From: Bordetella parapertussis
GTDB taxonomy: Bacteria; Pseudomonadota; Gammaproteobacteria; Burkholderiales; Burkholderiaceae_C
Length of the DNA: 5,531 nt
Assembly: GCA_945875935.1 (NCBI GenBank)
Contig: CAMCNE010000128.1
Coordinates: forward strand, 1-5,531
Reading direction: 5' to 3'
The notes below the pieces were generated by a model, which saw nothing but the letters and a program-made list of their open reading frames with translations, was not told the origin of the DNA and searched no databases. Position numbers and translations under genes: made by a program. Below, piece after piece: positions 1 through 5,514 of this stretch (position 1 is its first letter; every line of letters begins with the position of its first letter).

Positions 1-1
1 G

Positions 2-1357
2 GGCCTGACGCCTCGCGTGCTGCAAGGCCCGAACACCTGCGCGGCCACGCGCGCGCGCATCCGCGATGCGCTGCAACAGTGGCAACCGATACGCTGCGAA
101 TTGTTGAACTACCGCAAGGACGGCAGCGAGTTCTGGTCCGAGCTCAGCATCACCCCGGTGGCTGACGAGGGTGGCTGGTTTCGCTGGTGGGTGGCTGTGC
201 AGCGCGATGTGAGCCAGGCCAAACAGCGCGAACGCGACCTGGTGAACGCGCAACGGCTCAAGGCCGTGGGCGAGATGACCGGCGGCATCGCGCACGACTT
301 CAACAACCTGCTGACATCCATCAGCGGCGCGGCCGAGTTGCTGGCCCGGCGTGTGGCGCACGATGCCGAATCGATCAAGCTCGTGGAGGCCATTCGTGGT
401 GCCGCGCGCAGCGGCAGCGGTCAGGTTCGCCGGCTGCTGAGCTTTTCAAGCACCCCGTTGCTGAACCGGGGGCCGGTCGATCTGCACGAACTGCTGAACG
501 AGCTGGTGCTGATGCTGCGGCACTCGCTGCACGACAACATCACGCTCGAGGTTGATCTCGATGAGCAGGCTCGCTGGGTCGATGCCGACGCGGTGCAGCT
601 CGAGTCAGCGTTGCTCAACTTGGTGATCAATGCACAAGACGCCATCCAAGGCGCGGGTCAGGTGGTGCTGTCCACGCGACACCTTGAGCAAGACGGCCGG
701 CGCATGGTCCATCTGGAGGTCAGCGACAGCGGCTGCGGCATGGACGAACACACGCTGGCCCACGTCTTCGAGCCCTTCTTCACCACCAAGGAAGCCGGCC
801 GCGGCTCGGGGCTGGGGCTGGCCATGGTGCACGCCTTCATCACCCAGATGGGTGGCCACATCGAAGCGCGCAGCCAGCCCGGACAGGGCTCGAGCTTCAT
901 CATGTCGCTGGCGGCGGCACAACCCGCCGCACCGCCGCCTGGGCAAATGCCCCTTGAGCTGTCGAATGCCCCCCATGACGCGCCCGTGAGCCGGGTGCTG
1001 GTGGTCGAAGATGACGACGTGGTGCGCATGATCGGCAGCACCATGCTGGAATCACTCGGCTTTGAGGTGCTGACCTGCGCCAATGCCGACGACGCACTCG
1101 CTGTGCTGGTGGACGACTCGGCATTCGACGTCGTCTTCACCGACATGATGATGCCCGGCAGCATGGGCGGGCTGGGGCTGGCCCAGACGGTCGAGCGCCT
1201 GTACCCATCGCTGCGGGTCATCCTCACCTCGGGCTGGTCAGACGCCGAACTGCCAAAGGACACGCGCTGCGACAGGCCTTTCTTGCTCAAGCCCTACACG
1301 CTGGACCATCTGGAACAAGCGTTTTCTCGCGTGCTGCAAACCAGCAGCGCGGGCTGA
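2..1357 (+). CDS. Hybrid sensor histidine kinase (PAS-HisKA-HATPase-REC), 5' end outside window
   Basis: This is a two-component sensor kinase that should autophosphorylate on His and pass the phosphate to its own receiver domain; the signal and any output partner cannot be told from this window. Numbering from the in-frame GTG at 17, which is probably not the true start: residues 1-75 are the end of a PAS domain of LOV-like sequence (LQGP, then NYRKDG..FW). The HisKA H-box AHDFNNLL has His93. The HATPase shows the N-box around Asn205 (NLVINAQDAI), G1 DSGCGM (237-242), F-box FEPFFTTK (251-258) and G2 GRGSGLGLAM (261-270). A Pro/Ala-rich linker leads to a receiver with acidic EDDD at 331-334, phospho-acceptor Asp376 in FTDMMMP, Thr404/Ser405 and Lys425. 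All catalytic boxes look intact. The reading frame stays open to base 2 and those five extra codons still fit the PAS domain, so the gene begins upstream. No transmembrane segment is visible in this part, so the visible part is probably cytoplasmic. Confidence 0.95.
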   Translation, partial: GLTPRVLQGPNTCAATRARIRDALQQWQPIRCELLNYRKDGSEFWSELSITPVADEGGWFRWWVAVQRDVSQAKQRERDLVNAQRLKAVGEMTGGIAHDFNNLLTSISGAAELLARRVAHDAESIKLVEAIRGAARSGSGQVRRLLSFSSTPLLNRGPVDLHELLNELVLMLRHSLHDNITLEVDLDEQARWVDADAVQLESALLNLVINAQDAIQGAGQVVLSTRHLEQDGRRMVHLEVSDSGCGMDEHTLAHVFEPFFTTKEAGRGSGLGLAMVHAFITQMGGHIEARSQPGQGSSFIMSLAAAQPAAPPPGQMPLELSNAPHDAPVSRVLVVEDDDVVRMIGSTMLESLGFEVLTCANADDALAVLVDDSAFDVVFTDMMMPGSMGGLGLAQTVERLYPSLRVILTSGWSDAELPKDTRCDRPFLLKPYTLDHLEQAFSRVLQTSSAG

Positions 1358-1365
1358 CTGACGGG

Positions 1366-2214
1366 CTACGACGGCGTGGCCATGCGCAGCCGGCGCGCAG
1401 CTTCCTCGGCGCGCGCGTCGTCGATCTCGCGCATCACACCCCCCACATCGACCGCGCCAACAGGCTGCACGAAGACCCCGGTCAGCGGCGTGTCGGGCGT
1501 GAGCACGCCGCGCTCGTAAAGCGCCCAGATCTCGGGGCCGTGGTCGGTGCCCAGCAGCTCGGGCGCGAAGCGGCCAAAGAAGTCACGCAGGTTCTCGACG
1601 TCGCGCAGCAGCATGCGCTTGGCGTGGTTGTTGCCGGCCGCGTCCACGGCCTGCGGCAAATCGATGATGACCGGCCCGTCGGCGGCCAGCAGGATGTTGA
1701 ACTCGGACAAGTCGCCGTGCACGACGCCGGCGCACAGCATGCGCACCACCTCGCCGAGCAAGCTCGCGTGGTGAGCGAGTGCCTGCTCGGGCGTGAAGGC
1801 CACGTCGTTGAGGCGCGGTGCGGCATCGCCGTGCTCGTCGGTCACCAGCTCCATGAGCAGCACGCCGTCGTGGAAGTTGTGCGGCTTGGGCACGCGCACG
1901 CCGGCCGCGGCCAGGCGGTACAGCGCATCGACCTCGGCGCTTTGCCAGGCGGCTTCCTGCGACTCGCGCCCGTAGCGCGAGCCCTTGGCCATGGCGCGCG
2001 CCTGTCGGGTGTTCTTGACCTTGCGGTTCTCGGTGTAGTCGACCGCCTGCCGGAAGCTGCGGTGGGTGGCTTCCTTGTAGACCTTGGCGCAGCGGGTTTC
2101 ATCGCCGCAGCGCACCACGAAGACCATGGCTTCCTTGCCGCTCATGAGCTGGCGCACCACGGTGTCGATCAGGCCTTCGTCTATCAGCGGCTGCAGCCGT
2201 TCGGGTGGTTTCAT
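1366..2214 (-). CDS. RIO1-family atypical serine protein kinase
   Basis: This is a 282-aa soluble protein kinase of the RIO1 type found in many proteobacteria; its bacterial substrate is not known to me. The P-loop-like MSGKEAMVF (24-32) corresponds to the STGKEA loop of RIO kinases. Lys44 in CAKVYKEA is the likely ATP-binding lysine. HGDLSEFN (166-173) supplies the catalytic Asp168 and metal-binding Asn173, and IDLPQAV (184-190) carries the Asp185 that replaces the DFG aspartate of ordinary kinases. The ATG at 2214 was chosen because MKPPERLQPLIDEGL is the usual N-terminus of this family. The frame continues upstream to 2493 but only as antisense of the neighbouring membrane-protein gene. 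No clear Shine-Dalgarno sequence precedes it. The gene ends in TAG, 8 nt from the convergent sensor kinase stop, and is divergent from the gene at 2278. Family confidence is high; cellular role is open. Confidence 0.93.
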   Translation of the reverse strand: MKPPERLQPLIDEGLIDTVVRQLMSGKEAMVFVVRCGDETRCAKVYKEATHRSFRQAVDYTENRKVKNTRQARAMAKGSRYGRESQEAAWQSAEVDALYRLAAAGVRVPKPHNFHDGVLLMELVTDEHGDAAPRLNDVAFTPEQALAHHASLLGEVVRMLCAGVVHGDLSEFNILLAADGPVIIDLPQAVDAAGNNHAKRMLLRDVENLRDFFGRFAPELLGTDHGPEIWALYERGVLTPDTPLTGVFVQPVGAVDVGGVMREIDDARAEEAARRLRMATPS

Positions 2215-2277
2215 CGGGGGATTTTGCGCGTCTTCGACCCGACAACGACCGGCCCGCGCAATGGCTATCCTCGGCGG
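2215..2277. promoter_or_regulatory. Divergent intergenic spacer, probable promoters for rio1-type kinase and DMT gene
   Basis: This 63-nt spacer separates two divergent start codons and so must hold, or overlap, the promoters of both genes. On the + strand TATCCT (2266-2271) is a weak -10 candidate, but no matching -35 lies at normal spacing. On the - strand a TTGTCG-like -35 has no convincing -10 partner. No clear inverted-repeat operator is seen. The regulatory assignment rests on gene arrangement rather than on a recognisable motif. Confidence 0.3.
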
Positions 2278-2634
2278 ATGAAAGAACTCTGGATAACCAT
2301 CGGTCTGCTGTCGCTCAGCAATGTGTTCATGACCTTCGCGTGGTACGCCCACCTCAAGGAGTTGAACAACAAGCCGTGGATCGTCGCGGCGCTTTTCAGC
2401 TGGGGCATCGCGCTGTTCGAGTACCTGCTGCAGGTGCCGGGCAACCGCATCGGCCACACCGTGATGTCGGTGGCGCAGCTCAAGATCCTGCAAGAGGCGA
2501 TCACGCTGACGGTGTTCGTGCCGTTCGCATTTTTCTACCTGAAAGAGCCGCTCAAGCTGGACTACCTGTGGGCGGGGCTGTGCATCCTGGGTGCGGTGTT
2601 TTTCATCTTTCGCAGCCGCTGGTTCGGCGGCTGA
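2278..2634 (+). CDS. Small DMT-family membrane protein (DUF486-type)
   Basis: This is a 118-aa, very hydrophobic inner-membrane protein. Hydrophobic segments at about residues 5-25, 34-52, 68-87 and 95-112 suggest four transmembrane helices, which is the size and shape of the DUF486 family within the drug/metabolite transporter superfamily. Recognisable family-like stretches include NVFMTFAWYAHLK, ALFEYLLQVPGNRIG, QLKILQEAITLTVF and a YLKEPL..DYLWAG segment. The substrate is unknown. Small DMT proteins generally work as dimers, so this one may too (inference). The ATG at 2278 gives the expected full-length N-terminus; the open frame to the left is only antisense of the kinase gene. The ribosome-binding site is weak (only CGGCGG directly before ATG). 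The gene is divergent from the RIO1-type kinase and convergent with arsH, ending 16 nt from the arsH stop. Nothing ties it functionally to the arsenic genes. Confidence 0.9.
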   Translation: MKELWITIGLLSLSNVFMTFAWYAHLKELNNKPWIVAALFSWGIALFEYLLQVPGNRIGHTVMSVAQLKILQEAITLTVFVPFAFFYLKEPLKLDYLWAGLCILGAVFFIFRSRWFGG

Positions 2635-2652
2635 GCCGACGGCCTGGCCGTC
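2628..2652. terminator. Twin inverted repeats at the DMT/arsH convergent junction, possible bidirectional terminator
   Basis: Two adjacent short palindromes cover the junction. CGGC-TGA-GCCG (2628-2638) contains the stop codon of the DMT gene. GACGGC-CTG-GCCGTC (2638-2652) has 6-bp arms and runs into the arsH stop codon, which is read on the minus strand at 2651-2653. Both would fold as compact GC-rich hairpins in either transcript. No T-tract follows on either strand, so this is not a textbook intrinsic terminator; the role is inferred from position between convergent genes. Confidence 0.4.
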
Positions 2653-3373
2653 AGGTGCTGCGCTGGTTGACCCGCTTGGACAGTTCTTGCGCGCTTTCCT
2701 TGCGCTCGCTGTAGCGGTCGACCAGATACGGCGACACCTCGCGCGTGAGCAAGGTGAACTTCATCAGCTCTTCCATCACGTCAACCACCCGGTCGTAATA
2801 GGCCGAGGGTTTCATGCGGCCGGCCTCGTCGAATTCGGCAAAGGCCTTGGCCACCGATGACTGGTTGGGGATGGTGATCATGCGCATCCAGCGCCCGAGG
2901 ATGCGCATCTGGTTGACCGCGTTGAACGACTGCGAACCGCCCGAAACTTCCATCACCGCCAGCGTCTTGCCTTGGGTCGGCCGCACCGCGCCGACGCTCA
3001 GCGGAATCCAGTCGATCTGCGCTTTCATGATGCCGGTCATGGCACCGTGCCGCTCGGGCGAGGTCCACACCATGCCTTCGGCCCAGGCCGCGGCTTCGCG
3101 CAGCTCCGCAACCTTGGGGTGGCTGTCGGGCACGCTGTCGGGCAAGGGCAGCCCGGCGGGATCGAAGATGCGGACCTCGCCGCCCAAGGCCTGCAGCAAG
3201 CGCGCGGCCTCAAAGGTCAGCAGCCGGCTGTAGGAGCGCTCGCGCAGCGAGCCGTACAGCAGCAAGAAGCGCGGCGCGTGCGTCCAGCCGCCAGCGCCGC
3301 GCAGCAAGGCGGCGTCGGTGCGGCTGAACAGCTCGCTGTGCAGGTGGGGCAAGCTGTCGTCAGACGGCGTCAT
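2651..3373 (-). CDS. arsH: ArsH, NADPH-dependent FMN reductase / organoarsenical oxidase
   Basis: ArsH is a cytoplasmic flavoprotein of the NADPH:FMN reductase fold. Characterised members oxidise trivalent methyl- and aryl-arsenicals to the less toxic pentavalent forms. This 240-aa copy is full length. Residues 36-50 (FLLLYGSLRERSYSR) form the FMN phosphate-binding loop. The segment SPERHGAMTGIMKAQIDW (105-122) and the glycine/serine stretch SGGSQSFNAVNQMRILGRW (144-162) are ArsH hallmarks. The ATG at 3373 was chosen because MTPSDDSLPHL resembles the usual ArsH N-terminal tail, and AAGGA stands 5 nt upstream of it. The frame extends to 3526, but that part lies inside the aquaporin gene and has no ArsH character. 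It is the last gene of the operon, overlapping the aquaporin gene by 14 nt, which suggests coupled translation. Confidence 0.95.
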   Translation of the reverse strand: MTPSDDSLPHLHSELFSRTDAALLRGAGGWTHAPRFLLLYGSLRERSYSRLLTFEAARLLQALGGEVRIFDPAGLPLPDSVPDSHPKVAELREAAAWAEGMVWTSPERHGAMTGIMKAQIDWIPLSVGAVRPTQGKTLAVMEVSGGSQSFNAVNQMRILGRWMRMITIPNQSSVAKAFAEFDEAGRMKPSAYYDRVVDVMEELMKFTLLTREVSPYLVDRYSERKESAQELSKRVNQRST

Positions 3374-4031
3374 GGGCGTCCTTGCTCGAACCCAGCAGGT
3401 GATGGATGGCCACGCCGATCGCCGCCCCGGCACATTGCGCCAGCATGAAGCCCGGCACGCTGGCCGGCTCGATGCCAGCGAAGCTCTCGGAGAACATGCG
3501 CCCGAACGCGGCCGCGGGATTGGCAAACGAGGTGGACGCGGTGAACCAGTAGGCCGCGCCGATGTAGCACGCCACCATGGCCGCCACCCGCGCTGCCGGC
3601 GCGCGCAGGATCACCAGCAGCAGCCCGGCCGTGGCCACCGCCTCGGCAATCCACTGCCCGGTGCCGCTGCGCACATGGGTCGAAAACTGCAGGATGGGCA
3701 TGTCGAACATGGCGTGCGCCAGCCACGCGCCGAGCATGGCGCCCAGCAGTTGCGCCACGATGTAAGGCAGCAGCAGCGCGAGCGCCAGTTCACCGCGATA
3801 GGCCATCACCGCGCTCACGGCCGGGTTGAAGTGCGCGCCGCTGACCGGCCCGAACACCTCGATCAGGATGTACAGCCCGCCCACCGTGGCCAGCGTGTTG
3901 GCGAGCAGCGCGACGCCCATGTTGCCGCCCGACAGCCGCTCGGCCATCACGCCCGAGCCGATCACGACAGCCAGCAGCAGCGCCGTGCCCAGCGCCTCGG
4001 CAAAGAGGCGCCGTGTGGTGGCAGCACTCAT
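3360..4031 (-). CDS. aqpS: AqpS-like aquaglyceroporin of the arsenic operon (MIP family)
   Basis: This is a 223-aa integral membrane channel of the major intrinsic protein family, probably passing uncharged arsenite (As(OH)3) out of the cell after ArsC has made it. In S. meliloti AqpS takes this role in an operon that lacks a pump. Six hydrophobic helices and both pore half-helices can be traced. The first signature is GAHFNPAVS with NPA at 69-71; the second is SFANPAAAFGRMF with NPA at 171-173. The residue after the second NPA is Ala174, where water channels normally carry the selectivity-filter Arg, which implies a wider, less polar pore. The start ATG at 4031 shares one base with the arsC stop (TGATG), and the gene's end overlaps arsH by 14 nt. 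The family assignment is firm. The arsenite role and the gene symbol rest on operon context plus the altered filter. Confidence 0.9.
   Translation of the reverse strand: MSAATTRRLFAEALGTALLLAVVIGSGVMAERLSGGNMGVALLANTLATVGGLYILIEVFGPVSGAHFNPAVSAVMAYRGELALALLLPYIVAQLLGAMLGAWLAHAMFDMPILQFSTHVRSGTGQWIAEAVATAGLLLVILRAPAARVAAMVACYIGAAYWFTASTSFANPAAAFGRMFSESFAGIEPASVPGFMLAQCAGAAIGVAIHHLLGSSKDAHDAV
3379..3383 (-). promoter_or_regulatory. Ribosome binding site of arsH
   Basis: AAGGA on the minus strand lies 5 nt upstream of the arsH ATG at 3373, within the last codons of the aquaporin gene. It supports the short arsH start over the longer in-frame extension to 3526. Confidence 0.65.
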
Positions 4032-5065
4032 CAGCTGCGCCCGATCAGGTCGAGCGCGCGTTGCAGCTTGTCACGCGCGGCGGGGTCGGCAGCACCGCTG
4101 GCCCATGCGGGCGAGCGCAGCAACTCGAGCAGCTGCAGCATGCGGTAGCCGATGGCCTGACGGGTCAGCTCAAAGGCGCGGCGCTTGCCGTCATCGCCAC
4201 CGTCGGCGTTCGACGGGTCGGGGTAGCCCCAGTGGGTCTTGATCGGCTGGGTGGCGCCACCGAAAAACACCGGGCAGGCCTCGGCCGCAGCGCTGTCGCA
4301 CACGGTGATCACCAACGACAGCGGGGGTGCGTCGGCAGCGGTGAATTCATCCCAGCTCTTGCTGCGAAAGCCGGCCGTGGCGATGCCCACGCCACTCAGC
4401 GCCTCAAGCGCAAACGGGTTGATGCGCCCGCCCGGCGCGCTGCCCGCGCTGTGCGCGCGCACCGGCCGTCCCAGCCGCTCGGCCCAGTGGTTGAGCATGC
4501 CTTCGGCGAGCACGCTGCGTGCCGAGTTGTGGGTGCAAAGGATGAGCACGTTGAGCGTCGGCTCGTTGGTCTGGTGATGACCGATGCGATCCATCTGGTT
4601 CTGCAGCGCGAGGGGGGCCAGCGCGTTCATGGGCAGCGCCAGCATCAGCTCGATGCGCCGCTTCAGCGTGATGGCGACGGCCATGAAGGCCATCGCCTTG
4701 TCTTCGTCACTGCCTTTATGCGCTGCCGGGTCGGGCGCACCCCAATGCGCGGTCATGGGCTGGCCCGGCCACACCGGGCAGACCTCACCGGCCGCGTTGT
4801 CGCAGACCGTGATGACGAAGTCCAGCGTGGGCGACTCGGGCTGGGCGAACTCGTCCCAGCTCTTGCTGCGAAGGCCATCGCTCGGGACGTGCCAGGTTTG
4901 CAGGGTCTGCCTGGCGAACGGGTTGACCTCGCCCTTGGGCTGGCTGCCTGCGGACCAGGCCCGGAACCGACCGCCCCCCAGGTGGTTCATCAGGGCCTCG
5001 GCCATGATCGATCGGGCGGAGTTGCCGGTGCAAATGAAGAGAACGTTGTAGACCTTGTTGCTCAT
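4031..5065 (-). CDS. arsC: Tandem double-domain arsenate reductase (ArsC-ArsC fusion)
   Basis: The protein is 344 aa, about twice a normal ArsC of the low-molecular-weight phosphatase (thioredoxin-coupled) type, and carries two such domains head to tail. Domain 1 (about 5-163) has the P-loop CTGNSAR (Cys12-Arg18), the redox pair Cys88 and Cys96 in VCDNAAGEVCP, and WGAPDP. Domain 2 (about 171-344) has CTHNSAR (Cys177-Arg183), Cys256 and Cys264 in VCDSAAAEACP, and WGYPDP. Both share RSKSWDEF 168 residues apart. Because both keep the three-cysteine relay, both could reduce arsenate to arsenite in the cytoplasm, using thioredoxin or a similar donor (family inference). The linker NQMDRIGHHQTNEPT is uninterrupted, and Leu171 (CTC) stands where separate domain-2 homologues would start with Met, so this looks like a true gene fusion. 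The start ATG at 5065 is 8 nt after arsR with a good ribosome site; the stop overlaps the aquaporin start by 1 nt. Confidence 0.95.
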   Translation of the reverse strand: MSNKVYNVLFICTGNSARSIMAEALMNHLGGGRFRAWSAGSQPKGEVNPFARQTLQTWHVPSDGLRSKSWDEFAQPESPTLDFVITVCDNAAGEVCPVWPGQPMTAHWGAPDPAAHKGSDEDKAMAFMAVAITLKRRIELMLALPMNALAPLALQNQMDRIGHHQTNEPTLNVLILCTHNSARSVLAEGMLNHWAERLGRPVRAHSAGSAPGGRINPFALEALSGVGIATAGFRSKSWDEFTAADAPPLSLVITVCDSAAAEACPVFFGGATQPIKTHWGYPDPSNADGGDDGKRRAFELTRQAIGYRMLQLLELLRSPAWASGAADPAARDKLQRALDLIGRS

Positions 5066-5070
5066 GTGGG

Positions 5071-5075
5071 ACCTC
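5071..5075 (-). promoter_or_regulatory. Ribosome binding site of arsC
   Basis: GAGGT on the minus strand overlaps the arsR stop codon (TGAGGT) and sits 5 nt before the arsC ATG at 5065. It is the cleanest Shine-Dalgarno site in the operon, and its overlap with the arsR stop suggests translational coupling of arsR and arsC. Confidence 0.7.
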
Positions 5076-5418
5076 AGTTACAAAAATTGGCGGGCCTGCT
5101 GGAGCAGGTGGGCATTGAAACGGGGGCGCAATCAGCGCCCTGACAACAGTGGGCGGTGAGGTAATCCAGCAGCGCGTTCATGTGATCGAGCTGCGGTCGG
5201 TAGATCAGGCTGCGTCCGCTGCGCTCTTGCGTGACCAGCTGCGAGTGCAGCAACTCTTTCAAGTGAAAAGACAGCGTTGACGCCGGCACCCCCAGCGTGG
5301 CCGACAAGGCCCCCGGCGTCAGCCCCTGCGGCGCCGCACCCACCAAGGCGCGAAACACCCGCAGCCGCATGGGCTGGGCCAAAGCGGCCAACGCGGTGAC
5401 GGCGATCATTTCTTCCAT
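5074..5418 (-). CDS. arsR: ArsR-family arsenite-responsive transcriptional repressor
   Basis: This is a 114-aa winged-helix repressor of the ArsR/SmtB family, first gene of the operon, expected to bind as a dimer to its own promoter and leave DNA when As(III) or Sb(III) binds. The core runs from ALAALAQPMRLRVFRALV (10-26) through the recognition helix region PASTLSFHLKELLHSQLV (45-62) to the wing TQERSGRSLIYRP (63-75). The E. coli-type ELCVCDL metal site in helix 3 is absent. Instead the C-terminus is cysteine-rich: Cys91, Cys92, Cys97, Cys105 and Cys113, resembling the C-terminal Cys95/Cys96/Cys102 site of Acidithiobacillus ferrooxidans ArsR. The start is not fully certain. ATG at 5418 gives MEEMIAVTAL, the usual style of N-terminus, but its GGAAG is only 1 nt away; ATG at 5409 (Met4) has GGAAG 10 nt upstream. 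The gene ends 8 nt before arsC. Confidence 0.93.
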   Translation of the reverse strand: MEEMIAVTALAALAQPMRLRVFRALVGAAPQGLTPGALSATLGVPASTLSFHLKELLHSQLVTQERSGRSLIYRPQLDHMNALLDYLTAHCCQGADCAPVSMPTCSSRPANFCN

Positions 5419-5445
5419 ACTTCCATGTTAGTCGAAATAATTGGC
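5419..5445 (-). promoter_or_regulatory. Probable promoter/operator of the ars operon
   Basis: An AT-rich patch lies directly upstream of arsR in otherwise GC-rich DNA; on the minus strand it reads AATTATTTCGACTAACAT (5442-5425). TAACAT (5430-5425) and AATTAT (5442-5437) are each four-of-six matches to a -10 box, but no -35 box stands at proper spacing for either. ArsR repressors normally bind AT-rich sites beside or over their promoter, so this is the expected operator position. I see no clean inverted repeat here. Confidence 0.4.
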
Positions 5446-5461
5446 AGTCTGGAGGCGGTGG

Positions 5462-5514
5462 GTGCTTGTGCGGAGTGCTTGGGGATGGTGCTTGCGGGGG
5501 AGTGCTTGCGCGGT
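5462..5514. repeat. Four imperfect 13-14 bp tandem repeats with GTGCTTG core
   Basis: GTGCTTG occurs at 5462-5468, 5475-5481, 5488-5494 and 5502-5508, so the spacing is 13, 13 and 14 bp. The rest of each unit is G-rich and loosely similar (TGCGGA, GGGATG, CGGGGGA, CGCGGT). The repeats lie 44-96 bp upstream of the arsR ATG. They may be a degenerate tandem repeat, a multi-copy protein-binding site, or the edge of a larger feature beyond the window. Function is unknown. Confidence 0.6.

Noticed and set aside
1540..2277. Left extension of the DMT frame through the kinase gene, which could suggest a large fusion protein
   Set aside because: The extension is the antisense of the RIO1-type kinase and is composed of His/Ala/Val/Gly-rich shadow sequence; the membrane protein is complete from 2278.
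2215..2493. Longer N-terminus for the RIO1-type kinase (start at 2493)
   Set aside because: The extra 93 residues are antisense of the DMT-family gene and have no kinase-like sequence; MKPPERLQPL at 2214 is the family's usual start.
3374..3526. Longer N-terminus for ArsH (start at 3526)
   Set aside because: The extra 51 residues lie inside the aquaporin gene and are Arg/Ser/Pro-rich shadow sequence; a good AAGGA site supports 3373.
3318..4148. Open frame of 276 codons on the + strand opposite the aquaporin gene
   Set aside because: Antisense of the aquaporin and of parts of arsH and arsC; composition (RRAQRLGKEA, HHARADHDSQQQ style) is typical of GC-rich shadow frames.
4013..5143. Long open frame of 376 codons on the + strand opposite arsC and arsR
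   Set aside because: It is the antisense of the clearly recognisable arsC and arsR genes; high GC keeps this frame free of stops, and its product (rich in Gly, His, Arg, Val) matches no family I know.
5462..5514. CRISPR array or replication-type iterons
   Set aside because: Units are only 13-14 bp with a 7-bp core and no unique spacers of normal length, and no cas or rep gene is present.
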